Shown here in pieces: positions 17,685-24,662 of a stretch of 64,000 nucleotides of DNA; position 1 is the stretch's first letter; the number at the start of each line of letters is the position of its first letter. The stretch covers positions 3,224,001 through 3,288,000 of the forward strand of contig FSRV01000002.1 in the NCBI GenBank assembly GCA_900142905.1, in the 5' to 3' direction. Position numbers and translations under genes: made by a program. Source of the stretch: Burkholderia sp. GAS332. GTDB lineage: Bacteria > Pseudomonadota > Gammaproteobacteria > Burkholderiales > Burkholderiaceae. The notes beneath the pieces were generated by a model that did no database searches, was not told where the DNA came from, and saw only the letters and a program-made list of their open reading frames with translations.

Positions 17685-18704
17685 CTAGCTGAGGCTGGCG
17701 GCAAATTTTTCGAAATGGAACGACGCCGATTTCACGTTCACGTCGCGTAGATGCTGAGCAACCGCCTCGACCATGGGCGGAGGGCCGCACAGATAGATAT
17801 CGACGTCGCCGTCGTGGAGGTGCGCGGGTTCGATATGATGCGTGACGTACCCTTTCTTCGGCCTCTCGCTGTTTGCATCCACGACGCAGACTTCGAAAGT
17901 GAAGTTCGGGATGAGACCCGTGAAAGCGTCGAGCTTGTCGATCTCCACGACATCCCGATCGGTATTGACGCCATAGATCAGGTGAATCGGGAATGGACTG
18001 CCGCCGGCCGTGACGATCTTGTCGAGCATGGCGAGAAATGGCGCGAGACCCGTGCCGCCCGCCAGCATGAGGACCGGGCGCACCAACGGCCGCAGATAGA
18101 AGCTGCCGAAAGGTCCGTTCATGACCAACTCGCCCCCCGGCGCCGCCCGCTCCTTGAGAAAGCTGCTCATCAGGCCGCCCGGGACGTTGCGGATCAGGAA
18201 CGCCACGCTATCGCTGCGTGCTGTCATCGAACTGAACGAGTAGGCGCGTTGGCGTTGCTCCCCGCCCGGCACCTGCAGGTTGGCGTATTGGCCCGGGAGG
18301 AACACCAGGTCCTTGAGCCCATCGCCTTCGAGCACGAGCGAAAACGTGCTGTCGGAGAGGCGGCGCACGTCCTTGATCCGGGTAACGTAGCTCTCCTGCG
18401 GGGTGCTGCACGCGGCGGAGCTGGTCGGCACGAGGACGACGCAATCGGACTTCGGCCGCATCTGGCACGCCAGCGCGTAGCCCTCGTCCGCTTCACTGCT
18501 GCTGAGCGCATCGTCGATATAGTCGCCGAGCGAGTAACTGCCGGATTCGACACGGCACTTGCAGGTGGCGCAAGCGCCCTCCCGGCAGTCCATTGGAATG
18601 TTGATGCCCTGACGATAGGCGGCGTCCACCACGGATTCCATACTGCCGCAGTTGACGAAGCGGGTGACGCCGTCCTCGAAATTGAGCGCTATGCTAAAGC
18701 TCAT
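17685..18704 (-). CDS. antC: Anthranilate 1,2-dioxygenase reductase (ferredoxin-FAD/NAD)
   Basis: A 339-residue electron-transfer component. The N-terminal plant-type 2Fe-2S ferredoxin domain has CREGACATCKC plus a later cysteine in LACQM. Then come the FAD domain (RAYSFSS) and the NAD domain (MLAGGTGLAPFLAML, YLCGPPPMVEAV). It passes electrons from NADH to the AntAB oxygenase. The ATG at 18704 has GGAG eight bases before it; the ATG two codons upstream overlaps that site. It is the first gene of the operon, unlike the usual A-B-C order. Confidence 0.9.
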   Translation of the reverse strand: MSFSIALNFEDGVTRFVNCGSMESVVDAAYRQGINIPMDCREGACATCKCRVESGSYSLGDYIDDALSSSEADEGYALACQMRPKSDCVVLVPTSSAACSTPQESYVTRIKDVRRLSDSTFSLVLEGDGLKDLVFLPGQYANLQVPGGEQRQRAYSFSSMTARSDSVAFLIRNVPGGLMSSFLKERAAPGGELVMNGPFGSFYLRPLVRPVLMLAGGTGLAPFLAMLDKIVTAGGSPFPIHLIYGVNTDRDVVEIDKLDAFTGLIPNFTFEVCVVDANSERPKKGYVTHHIEPAHLHDGDVDIYLCGPPPMVEAVAQHLRDVNVKSASFHFEKFAASLS

Positions 18705-19113
18705 TGCCATGTCTCCAGTCTCATCTACGTTTATCGCGGCGTCCAATCGTCGGTGCGCTTCGCCAGAAATCGGCTGGACCAACGGCCCAGGTAGCGCATC
18801 CACCGAATCACGCAGCGGTTGATGAAAGTCTAGGGAGACAGGGGTAACCGGGCTATCCGGAATCTGCTGTGGAACCCGGTTGTTCTGTCCGTTTCTTGCA
18901 GGCCGGCTTGCGCAAATGACGAACCGAATCACGCAAACATGTGGCCTATACCAAAAGGATGGCGTGGGTCGGTGTGCGGCTATAGATGTCGTGAATGAGG
19001 CTATTTGAAACGGAAATTTAACAGCGAATCGCGGCCGCCCTATGCTGGTCTCAACACGCGGCGCCCGCAAGTGGCGCCCGCCCACGTTGGACATCAACTT
19101 ATCTGGAGGCTTT
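18705..19113. other. Divergent promoter region of the ant operon and the decarboxylase gene
   Basis: About 410 bases between two divergent starts with no gene. It contains the paired direct repeat listed at 18903-18937, and two promoters must lie here. A short reading frame runs through from the antC side but has no family character. Confidence 0.5.
18903..18937 (-). promoter_or_regulatory. Direct repeats with 21-base period, candidate AraC/XylS-type activator site
   Basis: On the minus strand TTTGCGTGATTCGG (18937-18924) is followed by TTTGCGCAAGCCGG (18916-18903). Both have the form TTTGCG-N5-CGG and their starts are exactly 21 bases apart, two helical turns. XylS-type activators bind direct half sites with this period. 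The position, 200 bases before antC, suggests an AntR site with a long leader or a promoter some way downstream of it. It could also act on the decarboxylase gene. Confidence 0.6.
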
Positions 19114-20094
19114 ATGCAGAACAAGATTGCGCTCGAAGAGCACTTCGCATCGCCCGACACGATTGGCGATTCTGAACATTACTTCACCCCTGACATCTGG
19201 CCGGAACGGCGCCGGCAACTGCTCGATGTTCAGGAGGAGCGTATCGAGCGTATGGACGCCTGCGGAATCGGCTACACGATCCTGTCGTTGAACGCGCCCG
19301 CCATTCAGGCGATTACCGACACCAAACGGGCAATCGATGTCGCGCGACGCGCGAACGATCTGCTGGCCGAGCAAGTGGCGCGCCGTCCGGACCGCTTCGG
19401 GGCATTTGCTGCGCTGCCGATGCAGGATCCGGACGCGGCCACCCGTGAGTTGCAGCGCACGGTGTCCGAACTCGGCTTCAAGGGGGCGCTTGTCAATGGC
19501 TTTTCGCAGGTCGGTAGCGCTGACAACGCAACCTATTGCGATCTGCCACAGTACTGGCCGTTCTGGGGTGAGGTTGCACGGCTAGGCGTGCCGTTCTACC
19601 TGCATCCGCGCAATCCGCTGCCGAGCCAGCAGCTTGCGCTGGAGGGACACCCGTGGCTGATGGGTCCGGCATGGGCGTTCTCTGCGGAAACCGGTGTACA
19701 CGCGTTACGCCTTATCGGCAGCGGTCTTTTTGACGCCTATCCCACGCTGCAGGTGATTCTCGGCCATCTGGGCGAGCTCGTGCAGAACAACATCTGGCGT
19801 ACGTCCCATTGGGCCTCCGCGGACGCAAAGAACCCGATGGGCGTCAAGGCGAAACGACCGTTCATCGATTACTTCCGGCAGAACTTCCACGTGACGACGA
19901 GCGGCAACTTCCGCACGATCGCCATGCGTAATGCGATGGACGAAATCGGCAGCGACCGTGTGCTGTTTTCGACCGATTACCCGTTCGAAACGATGGAAGA
20001 GGCGAGTACCTGGTTCGATGCCGCGGAGATCGGCGACAACGACCGGGAAAAGATTGGCCGCGACAACGCGAAGCGGCTGTTCCGGTTGTCTTGA
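19114..20094 (+). CDS. Amidohydrolase-2 family decarboxylase, gamma-resorcylate decarboxylase-like
   Basis: A 326-residue TIM-barrel enzyme closely resembling gamma-resorcylate (2,6-dihydroxybenzoate) and 2,3-dihydroxybenzoate decarboxylases. The metal ligands E8, H10 (ALEEH), H164 (FYLHPRNPLP) and D288 (FSTDYPFE) are all present, and the stretches SLNAPAIQAI and LVNGFSQ match the family. It catalyses non-oxidative, cofactor-free decarboxylation of an ortho-hydroxy aromatic acid. 3,6-dihydroxypicolinate decarboxylases of picolinate pathways belong to the same family, so a pyridine substrate is possible. The ATG at 19114 has GGAGG at good distance. It is divergent from the ant operon. Confidence 0.85.
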   Translation: MQNKIALEEHFASPDTIGDSEHYFTPDIWPERRRQLLDVQEERIERMDACGIGYTILSLNAPAIQAITDTKRAIDVARRANDLLAEQVARRPDRFGAFAALPMQDPDAATRELQRTVSELGFKGALVNGFSQVGSADNATYCDLPQYWPFWGEVARLGVPFYLHPRNPLPSQQLALEGHPWLMGPAWAFSAETGVHALRLIGSGLFDAYPTLQVILGHLGELVQNNIWRTSHWASADAKNPMGVKAKRPFIDYFRQNFHVTTSGNFRTIAMRNAMDEIGSDRVLFSTDYPFETMEEASTWFDAAEIGDNDREKIGRDNAKRLFRLS

Positions 20095-20178
20095 TCCCGT
20101 TCGCCGATGCCGCCGAGGTCGCACCGGTTGCTCATACGGTAGCGACAGTCCGACCATCGCATATCGGTAGCGAATTGC

Positions 20179-20206
20179 GGTGGCGGAGTAACGCTACGCC
20201 GCCACC
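20179..20206. terminator. Hairpin between the decarboxylase and porin genes
   Basis: GGTGGCGG (20179-20186) pairs with CCGCCACC (20199-20206) around a 12-base loop that can partly pair further. It lies between two convergent genes, so it may terminate both. No T-tract is evident. Confidence 0.55.
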
Positions 20207-20217
20207 ATCCTGCCCGG

Positions 20218-21417
20218 TTAGAACCGGTGAATGATGCCCACACCCACAGCGACCTGGCTGCGTGACGAGGACGGCGCGCTGTTCTGGCCGTCGCCGATAT
20301 CGGCCGTTGCGTTGATGATGCTCTTGCCGTTCGTCCCGAGCGTCTGGCCGCCCGCACGCTGATAGGCTTCCAGCGCGTACAGGCCGGTGCGCTTGGAAAG
20401 ACTGTAGTACTGCGAGAGGTTGAATTGCTGATAGCTGGCCGCGCTCCTAATGCCATTCGACTCTGTCGCGCGGGTATAGCTATAGCCGGCAGCCAGGTCT
20501 AGCGCTGTCAGCGGCTTGAAGTGCAGCACTGCGCCAGCCGTGTTGAAGATCGCCTCGCCGTGGAAGAACGAGTTGACGCCCGGGATGTATTGCACGTTCG
20601 AGTACGAGAACGAGACGTCCCATTGCGAGCTGAACGCATAGCCGCCCGTCACTGCAACGCGTTGCTGCGCTTGCGCCGTCTGGTAACCGTTGTTGATACC
20701 CGACACACCCGCCTGCGCGCCGGCATTCGACGTCGTGGAGTCTGCGCCCCACGCACCGCCGCCCGGCGTCGAGTTATTGATGCGCTGGTAGCCTGCCGCG
20801 ATACCGAACGGACCATTCAGGTACTGGATCGCCCCGCTAATCGTCGAACCCGCATTGGTGCTACCCGCCACACCGCCCAGCGAGTACGAACCGCTCACCG
20901 TCAAGCCGTACATGTTCGGCGACGTGTACACCAGCGAGTTATTCGCGCGATACAGCGTATCCAGCGAATCGATATCGCCCGGGTGCGCGCCGTAAGCGCC
21001 GGTCAGCCACGTGGTCGGGCTATAGGGCGACAGCAGCGAGTAGTACGCCGTGTACTGGCGGCCAGCGGTGAACGAACCGTAGGTGGCATTAGCCAACCCG
21101 ACATAGGCTTGCCGGTTGAACGCCAGACCGGAGACGGATTGTGCGCCCGTTGCACTGTTAAAGCCTTCTTCCAACTGGAAGATCGCCTTCGTGCCGCCGC
21201 CCAGATCCTCGGCGCCCTTCAGGCCGAAGCGGCTGCCCGCCCAGATGCCGTTGATCATCTTGACCACCGAGTGACCGCCCGTCGTCGAACCGAGCGACGT
21301 CTGGCTGCTCTGATAGCCGATCCCCGTGTCGACAATCCCGTACAGCGTCACGCTGCTTTGAGCATGCGCGCCGAGGGCGACCAACCCTAGGGCCGAGGTT
21401 GCGAGTGCCTTTTTCAT
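20218..21417 (-). CDS. Gram-negative porin (Burkholderia OmpC-like)
   Basis: A 399-residue general diffusion porin with a signal peptide MKKALATSALGLVALGAHAQ, then SSVTLYGIVDTGIGY, the standard opening of the Burkholderiales porin family. Alternating beta-strands end in the outer-membrane C-terminal signal VAVGVGIIHRF with a final phenylalanine. The start at 21417 has AGGAG upstream; the in-frame ATG eight codons earlier would break the signal peptide. It is monocistronic. It likely admits small aromatic or nitrogen compounds, though specificity cannot be read. Confidence 0.95.
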   Translation of the reverse strand: MKKALATSALGLVALGAHAQSSVTLYGIVDTGIGYQSSQTSLGSTTGGHSVVKMINGIWAGSRFGLKGAEDLGGGTKAIFQLEEGFNSATGAQSVSGLAFNRQAYVGLANATYGSFTAGRQYTAYYSLLSPYSPTTWLTGAYGAHPGDIDSLDTLYRANNSLVYTSPNMYGLTVSGSYSLGGVAGSTNAGSTISGAIQYLNGPFGIAAGYQRINNSTPGGGAWGADSTTSNAGAQAGVSGINNGYQTAQAQQRVAVTGGYAFSSQWDVSFSYSNVQYIPGVNSFFHGEAIFNTAGAVLHFKPLTALDLAAGYSYTRATESNGIRSAASYQQFNLSQYYSLSKRTGLYALEAYQRAGGQTLGTNGKSIINATADIGDGQNSAPSSSRSQVAVGVGIIHRF

Positions 21418-21602
21418 TTCTGCTCCTCTGTAAAAAATCATTTCTCAATCTCTAACGCCAGTCGTCGCCCCGGTAATCTAAGGTGTGCAGAGCTAGCCGG
21501 CTCAGCGTACCGATGCAAATGCGAAGAGGGGCGAGCACTGACCGGCGCCTGGATTTGCAAACCAGCTCGAAGTGTCGTTCAAACGCGATCTGATGTCTTT
21601 GA

Positions 21603-21691
21603 GGGTTTATACGAATTTGTACGATCTAGTTAGTTTTTTTATTGGCGTAGTTTCGGCTGAGCTAGAGTAGCCGCTTTGATTGTGGTGAAGC
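21603..21691. repeat. Direct repeat copy 1 of about 85 bases
   Basis: This copy shares an uninterrupted 27-base identical core (21614-21640) with copy 2, 208 bases away, and then diverges. Read leftward, both copies code for a related C-terminus (...TIKAATLAQPKLRQ stop here, ...AIKAAAVTQPTQKN stop in copy 2) followed by the same sequence past the stop. They are therefore duplicated ends of one gene family. Copy 1 has no gene body attached. Confidence 0.65.
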
Positions 21692-21810
21692 GAGATGGGG
21701 AACAAGCTGGAGGATCTGGACGAACTTTTAGCCTGCACAACCGTGTGGAGGAGCGCTCGCAAACGGTACCTTCGGGCGTCTCCGACCGTCGCATGAATTT
21801 TTGCGCTTCA

Positions 21811-21890
21811 GGGTTTACACCAATTTGTACGATCTAGTTAGTTTTTTTGCGTAGGTTGAGTTACAGCGGCCGCTTTGATCGCGGTGATGA
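21811..21890. repeat. Direct repeat copy 2
   Basis: It matches copy 1 over the core at 21822-21848 and less exactly up to about 21890. It contains the 3-prime end of the small leftward frame at 21838-22020. Confidence 0.65.
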
Positions 21891-22020
21891 GCCGCGTCGC
21901 CGCATGCTTGTCGCGCCGGCTTTGCACCAGTCCGTCAAGCAACGTCGAGCGGATATAGACTGTATTTGCACAACGAGCAGCATCGCAGCAATCGAAACGA
22001 CCGCTCGCCCCCACCATCAA
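21838..22020 (-). pseudogene. Small unknown gene remnant (60 codons)
   Basis: A leftward frame ending AATRLITAIKAAAVTQPTQKN. A second, diverged copy of its last 15 codons lies in the repeat at 21603-21691, which suggests real coding ancestry. I do not recognise the family, and no ribosome binding site is evident. It may be the C-terminal stub of a gene inactivated by deletion. Confidence 0.35.
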
Positions 22021-22037
22021 CCCGGTCTGCCTGCTTA

Positions 22038-22577
22038 TTACTTGATCAGCTTGAGGGCTTCCCTGAACCTCGGATGTTCACTCGTTCGCAACCATTCAAA
22101 CGCAACCATTTCCGATGTCACGATTTCCGCACCCGCCGATTTTGCGCGATCTATCGCAGCAATTTTGTTGGCACTCTGGCGGGACCCGATAGCATCGACG
22201 ACGAGCCGCACGCGCTGATTTCTTTCCCGCAGTCCCAAGACCGTCTGCAAAACACATACGTGCGCTTCACAACCCAGGACAATCAGATCGTCCCGATCTG
22301 GCCCCAGACATTCCGCAAAACCTGGTTCAGCACTCGCATCGAAATGATTTTTTTCGAACCGCCTGCTAAACATCTGTCCTATTTCAGGCAACGTGCCACC
22401 AAGGCGTAGTGGCTGCTGTTCCGTTCCAACGATGGGAACTTCAAGAAGCTTCGCCACCTGCGCCAGGATTAAGGCCCGTTTCACAACCTCGTTGCCCTCG
22501 GAAATGACAGGCATCAGCTTTTTTTGCAGGTCAATAATGATGAGCAACGAACGCGATGCGTCGCATAGAAGACTCAT
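22038..22577 (-). CDS. Isochorismatase-family cysteine hydrolase
   Basis: A 179-residue hydrolase of the isochorismatase/nicotinamidase superfamily. The triad residues are D16 (IIIDLQKKL), K76 (RRFEKNHFD) and C108 (GCEAHVCV). It has the YcaC/ISOC1-like organisation and lacks the nicotinamidase metal site pattern. The substrate is unknown; amides such as nicotinamide are possible, but nothing in the sequence points to that choice. It is encoded between the repeat region and the VOC gene on the same strand. Confidence 0.85.
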   Translation of the reverse strand: MSLLCDASRSLLIIIDLQKKLMPVISEGNEVVKRALILAQVAKLLEVPIVGTEQQPLRLGGTLPEIGQMFSRRFEKNHFDASAEPGFAECLGPDRDDLIVLGCEAHVCVLQTVLGLRERNQRVRLVVDAIGSRQSANKIAAIDRAKSAGAEIVTSEMVAFEWLRTSEHPRFREALKLIK

Positions 22578-22651
22578 AGTTGCCTCGCTTCAAAACGGGG
22601 TTACCGGGCTCGAACAGTACTCGATTCTCTCAGTCAGGTTCCCTTCACCAA

Positions 22652-23527
22652 TCAGAATACGCCGCCAAACCCCTCGCCGCCCATTCTGTAATTACGGTTA
22701 GTCATATCCGGGTTCCGGTTCACCAAGGGCCTCGCGTACAGCGGATGTCGCAAACTGCGTACTTCGTGCTCAAGCGTGAAGCAATGGGTTCCACTCACAG
22801 GATCAACGAGCTCGGCGAAGCGATATTGGTGAGTCTCCTCCCCATAACTCAACCCGCGTCCGGCGAGCCGCTCATAAGGTCCGGAAAAATCGGACACATA
22901 TATTTGAATGTGATGCCCATCGTATTCCTGGCTCGCCGAGAGCGTTTCCGTATAAACGAGCTGTTGATGCCTACCCACCGCGATCACGGCTTGTAGCGAA
23001 CCGTTGCGCTCACATACGTCGACAGCCGCATCGAATATCTCCCGATAGAACCCAGCAATCGACATCGCGCAGCCGACGGGCACATCGAGTTGCACATACC
23101 CGATGCCAAGATCAATGCCCGCCCACGGGTCGCTCGCCGTGCCCGCGTCGGGATCGAGGCAGTCGTAACGATTCCCCCAGGGACAGATCACTTCCACGCG
23201 GTCGTCCCGCTCGGTCCATGCGAATCGGGTCTGCGCCAGCACGGGCTCGATGGCGCGTAGCCGCTCGATCAGCGGCCCGCGCCTGCCCACGATCAGCCCG
23301 ACATGCCCGCGAAGGCACTGAGCGTCGCCGTGCGGCAAGTGAATCTGCGAGCGGCCAACGTTGATCCACATGTTGGTTACACCCGTCATCAGAAAGGGAT
23401 CGCGCGTGAGACCGAGTGCACTGACATAGAACGCGGTCGCGAGACGCTGGTCCGGGATCGTGAGATTGACGTGTTCGAGCAGCACAAGATTGCCGATGTC
23501 TTCACGTGTGTAGTTGGAAAGCCCCAT
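22652..23527 (-). CDS. VOC-family (glyoxalase/bleomycin-resistance fold) protein
   Basis: A 291-residue protein with two VOC modules: LLEHVNLTIPDQRLATAFYVSALGL at the start and YVQLDVPVGCAMSIAGFYREIFD later, with CFTLEHEVRSLRHPLY near the end. The fold binds a divalent metal with paired His/Glu residues and covers dioxygenases, isomerases and resistance proteins. I chose MGLSNY at 23527; an ATG 13 codons upstream is also open. It follows the gamma-glutamyltransferase/MFS remnant on the same strand. Function is not assignable. Confidence 0.75.
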   Translation of the reverse strand: MGLSNYTREDIGNLVLLEHVNLTIPDQRLATAFYVSALGLTRDPFLMTGVTNMWINVGRSQIHLPHGDAQCLRGHVGLIVGRRGPLIERLRAIEPVLAQTRFAWTERDDRVEVICPWGNRYDCLDPDAGTASDPWAGIDLGIGYVQLDVPVGCAMSIAGFYREIFDAAVDVCERNGSLQAVIAVGRHQQLVYTETLSASQEYDGHHIQIYVSDFSGPYERLAGRGLSYGEETHQYRFAELVDPVSGTHCFTLEHEVRSLRHPLYARPLVNRNPDMTNRNYRMGGEGFGGVF

Positions 23528-23584
23528 CTGTTTGCCCTCGAAGGATTGACGCGGTAGATCAAACATACACCACTCGCGCCGCCC

Positions 23585-23944
23585 TTACGACATCCATCCC
23601 GCGGCGACTGCCTCGGGCAATTCGATGCGCTTGATATCGCCTAGAATGACGATGCACGACGCCGCGCCTAGCACAGCCACCGCGCCGATGAACATGAGCC
23701 CCCAGTCGATCGCGCGCGCACCGGTATCGTGGATGCGCCGGTTGCGTACGAGGAACGCCTGTTTGGTAGATTCCACGAGCCCGTGCACGTAGACGAACGA
23801 TTCGGCTTCCGTGCAGCCAAGCCGTTCGAAGATGCCGAGAATCAGCATCGACGCAAGACCTTGTGTCGGCGGCGGCAGGTTGTAGACGGTGCCGGTCTTC
23901 AGCTGAAGGCTGAGCGGCTCGACGCAGCGTGATACTCTCAGCAA
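23585..23944 (-). pseudogene. Chimeric remnant: gamma-glutamyltransferase piece joined to an MFS C-terminus
   Basis: The 119-residue reading frame has two unrelated halves. Residues 15-75 (TGTVYNLPPPTQGLASMLIL, then YVHGLVESTKQAFLVRNR) match the middle of gamma-glutamyltransferases. Residues 76-119 (ARAIDWGLMFIGAVAVLGAA, then a short charged tail) look like the last membrane helix and tail of an MFS transporter. An internal deletion that fused two neighbouring genes explains this best. It has neither a normal start region nor any catalytic residue and is probably non-functional. Confidence 0.65.
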
Positions 23945-23989
23945 TCCTTATTTTATTTCATGTCGGCAGCTTCGCCGGCGCGCGCCGGA

Positions 23990-24262
23990 TCAACTTCCTC
24001 CGCCATATAGCAGCGAGTTCAGGCGTGCCATCGTGCCATCCTGCTGCGCCCGAATCAGTTCCTGGCGAACCTCCGCTCGAGTCTTGCCGGAAGAAGCTGT
24101 GCTGCCCTTCATAGGCGTGACAAGCTGTGCCGATGAGGGATCCGCTTGCGACACGGCGGCAGCATTTTCGTAGGTTCCGGCTGGGACGTCCATGTCGCCG
24201 GCATACGCGTTTGCAGCGCCCAGTGCGAGGGTAACAGCCGCAATCAGATTAAAATTTTTCAT
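23990..24262 (-). CDS. DUF4148 small exported protein
   Basis: A 90-residue protein with signal peptide MKNFNLIAAVTLALGAANAYAG and the DUF4148 helix KTRAEVRQELIRAQQDGTMARLN. This family of periplasmic proteins of unknown role is abundant in Burkholderia. The ATG at 24262 has GGAAG upstream. The leader carries a 14-base direct repeat (24270-24283 and 24288-24301), so the ribosome binding region is duplicated. Confidence 0.88.
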   Translation of the reverse strand: MKNFNLIAAVTLALGAANAYAGDMDVPAGTYENAAAVSQADPSSAQLVTPMKGSTASSGKTRAEVRQELIRAQQDGTMARLNSLLYGGGS

Positions 24263-24662
24263 CTTAAACTTCCAATTCAAAATTAATTTCCAATCCAAAA
24301 TATACGACGGTAGAGCAGTCGCTTCTGGAACGTCTCTTCGCACGATTCGGATGAGATCTTCTCGATCGATCCCAACCGTCCGGCGTGTACTTGTTAAACC
24401 GCAGCATCGTCGGTTCTATTCCCGACTAGGAACTTTAGGTGCTCACCTCTTCGAGAGCGGCCGCGCAGCCATCACTTTTGCGTGTTTGCTGGAAGCCACT
24501 ACGGGGCGTCGCCTTTAGCACGGGTTCGTTGTCTTGACAGGTGCCAAGGTTGCGCGGAGCATCGTCTTGGCATGTCTGGCAGCCGGTTGATCCAGGAATA
24601 ACCGAGCCCGCCGGTCGATCTCTCAACGTAATGCCTTTGATCGAGAGGGTGGAGAGCAGAGC
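24263..24662. other. Divergent intergenic region
   Basis: About 400 bases between the DUF4148 gene and the cyclase gene. The left end holds the short AT-rich direct repeat (TTCCAATTCAAAAT and TTCCAATCCAAAAT, 18 bases apart). A TTGACA at about 24533 could be a -35 element for the rightward gene. I see no gene. Confidence 0.4.

Larger units (their letters stand above)
21418..22037. other. Gene-poor region with duplicated 3-prime gene remnants
   Basis: About 620 bases upstream of the porin gene with no full-length gene. It holds two imperfect direct repeats (see the repeat entries) and a small leftward frame at 21838-22020. The stretch 21700-21800 shows nothing I can assign. Confidence 0.4.

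Noticed and set aside
17751..18794. Rightward frame of 347 codons opposite antC
   Set aside because: Antisense to the reductase gene, which has intact ferredoxin, FAD and NAD motifs.
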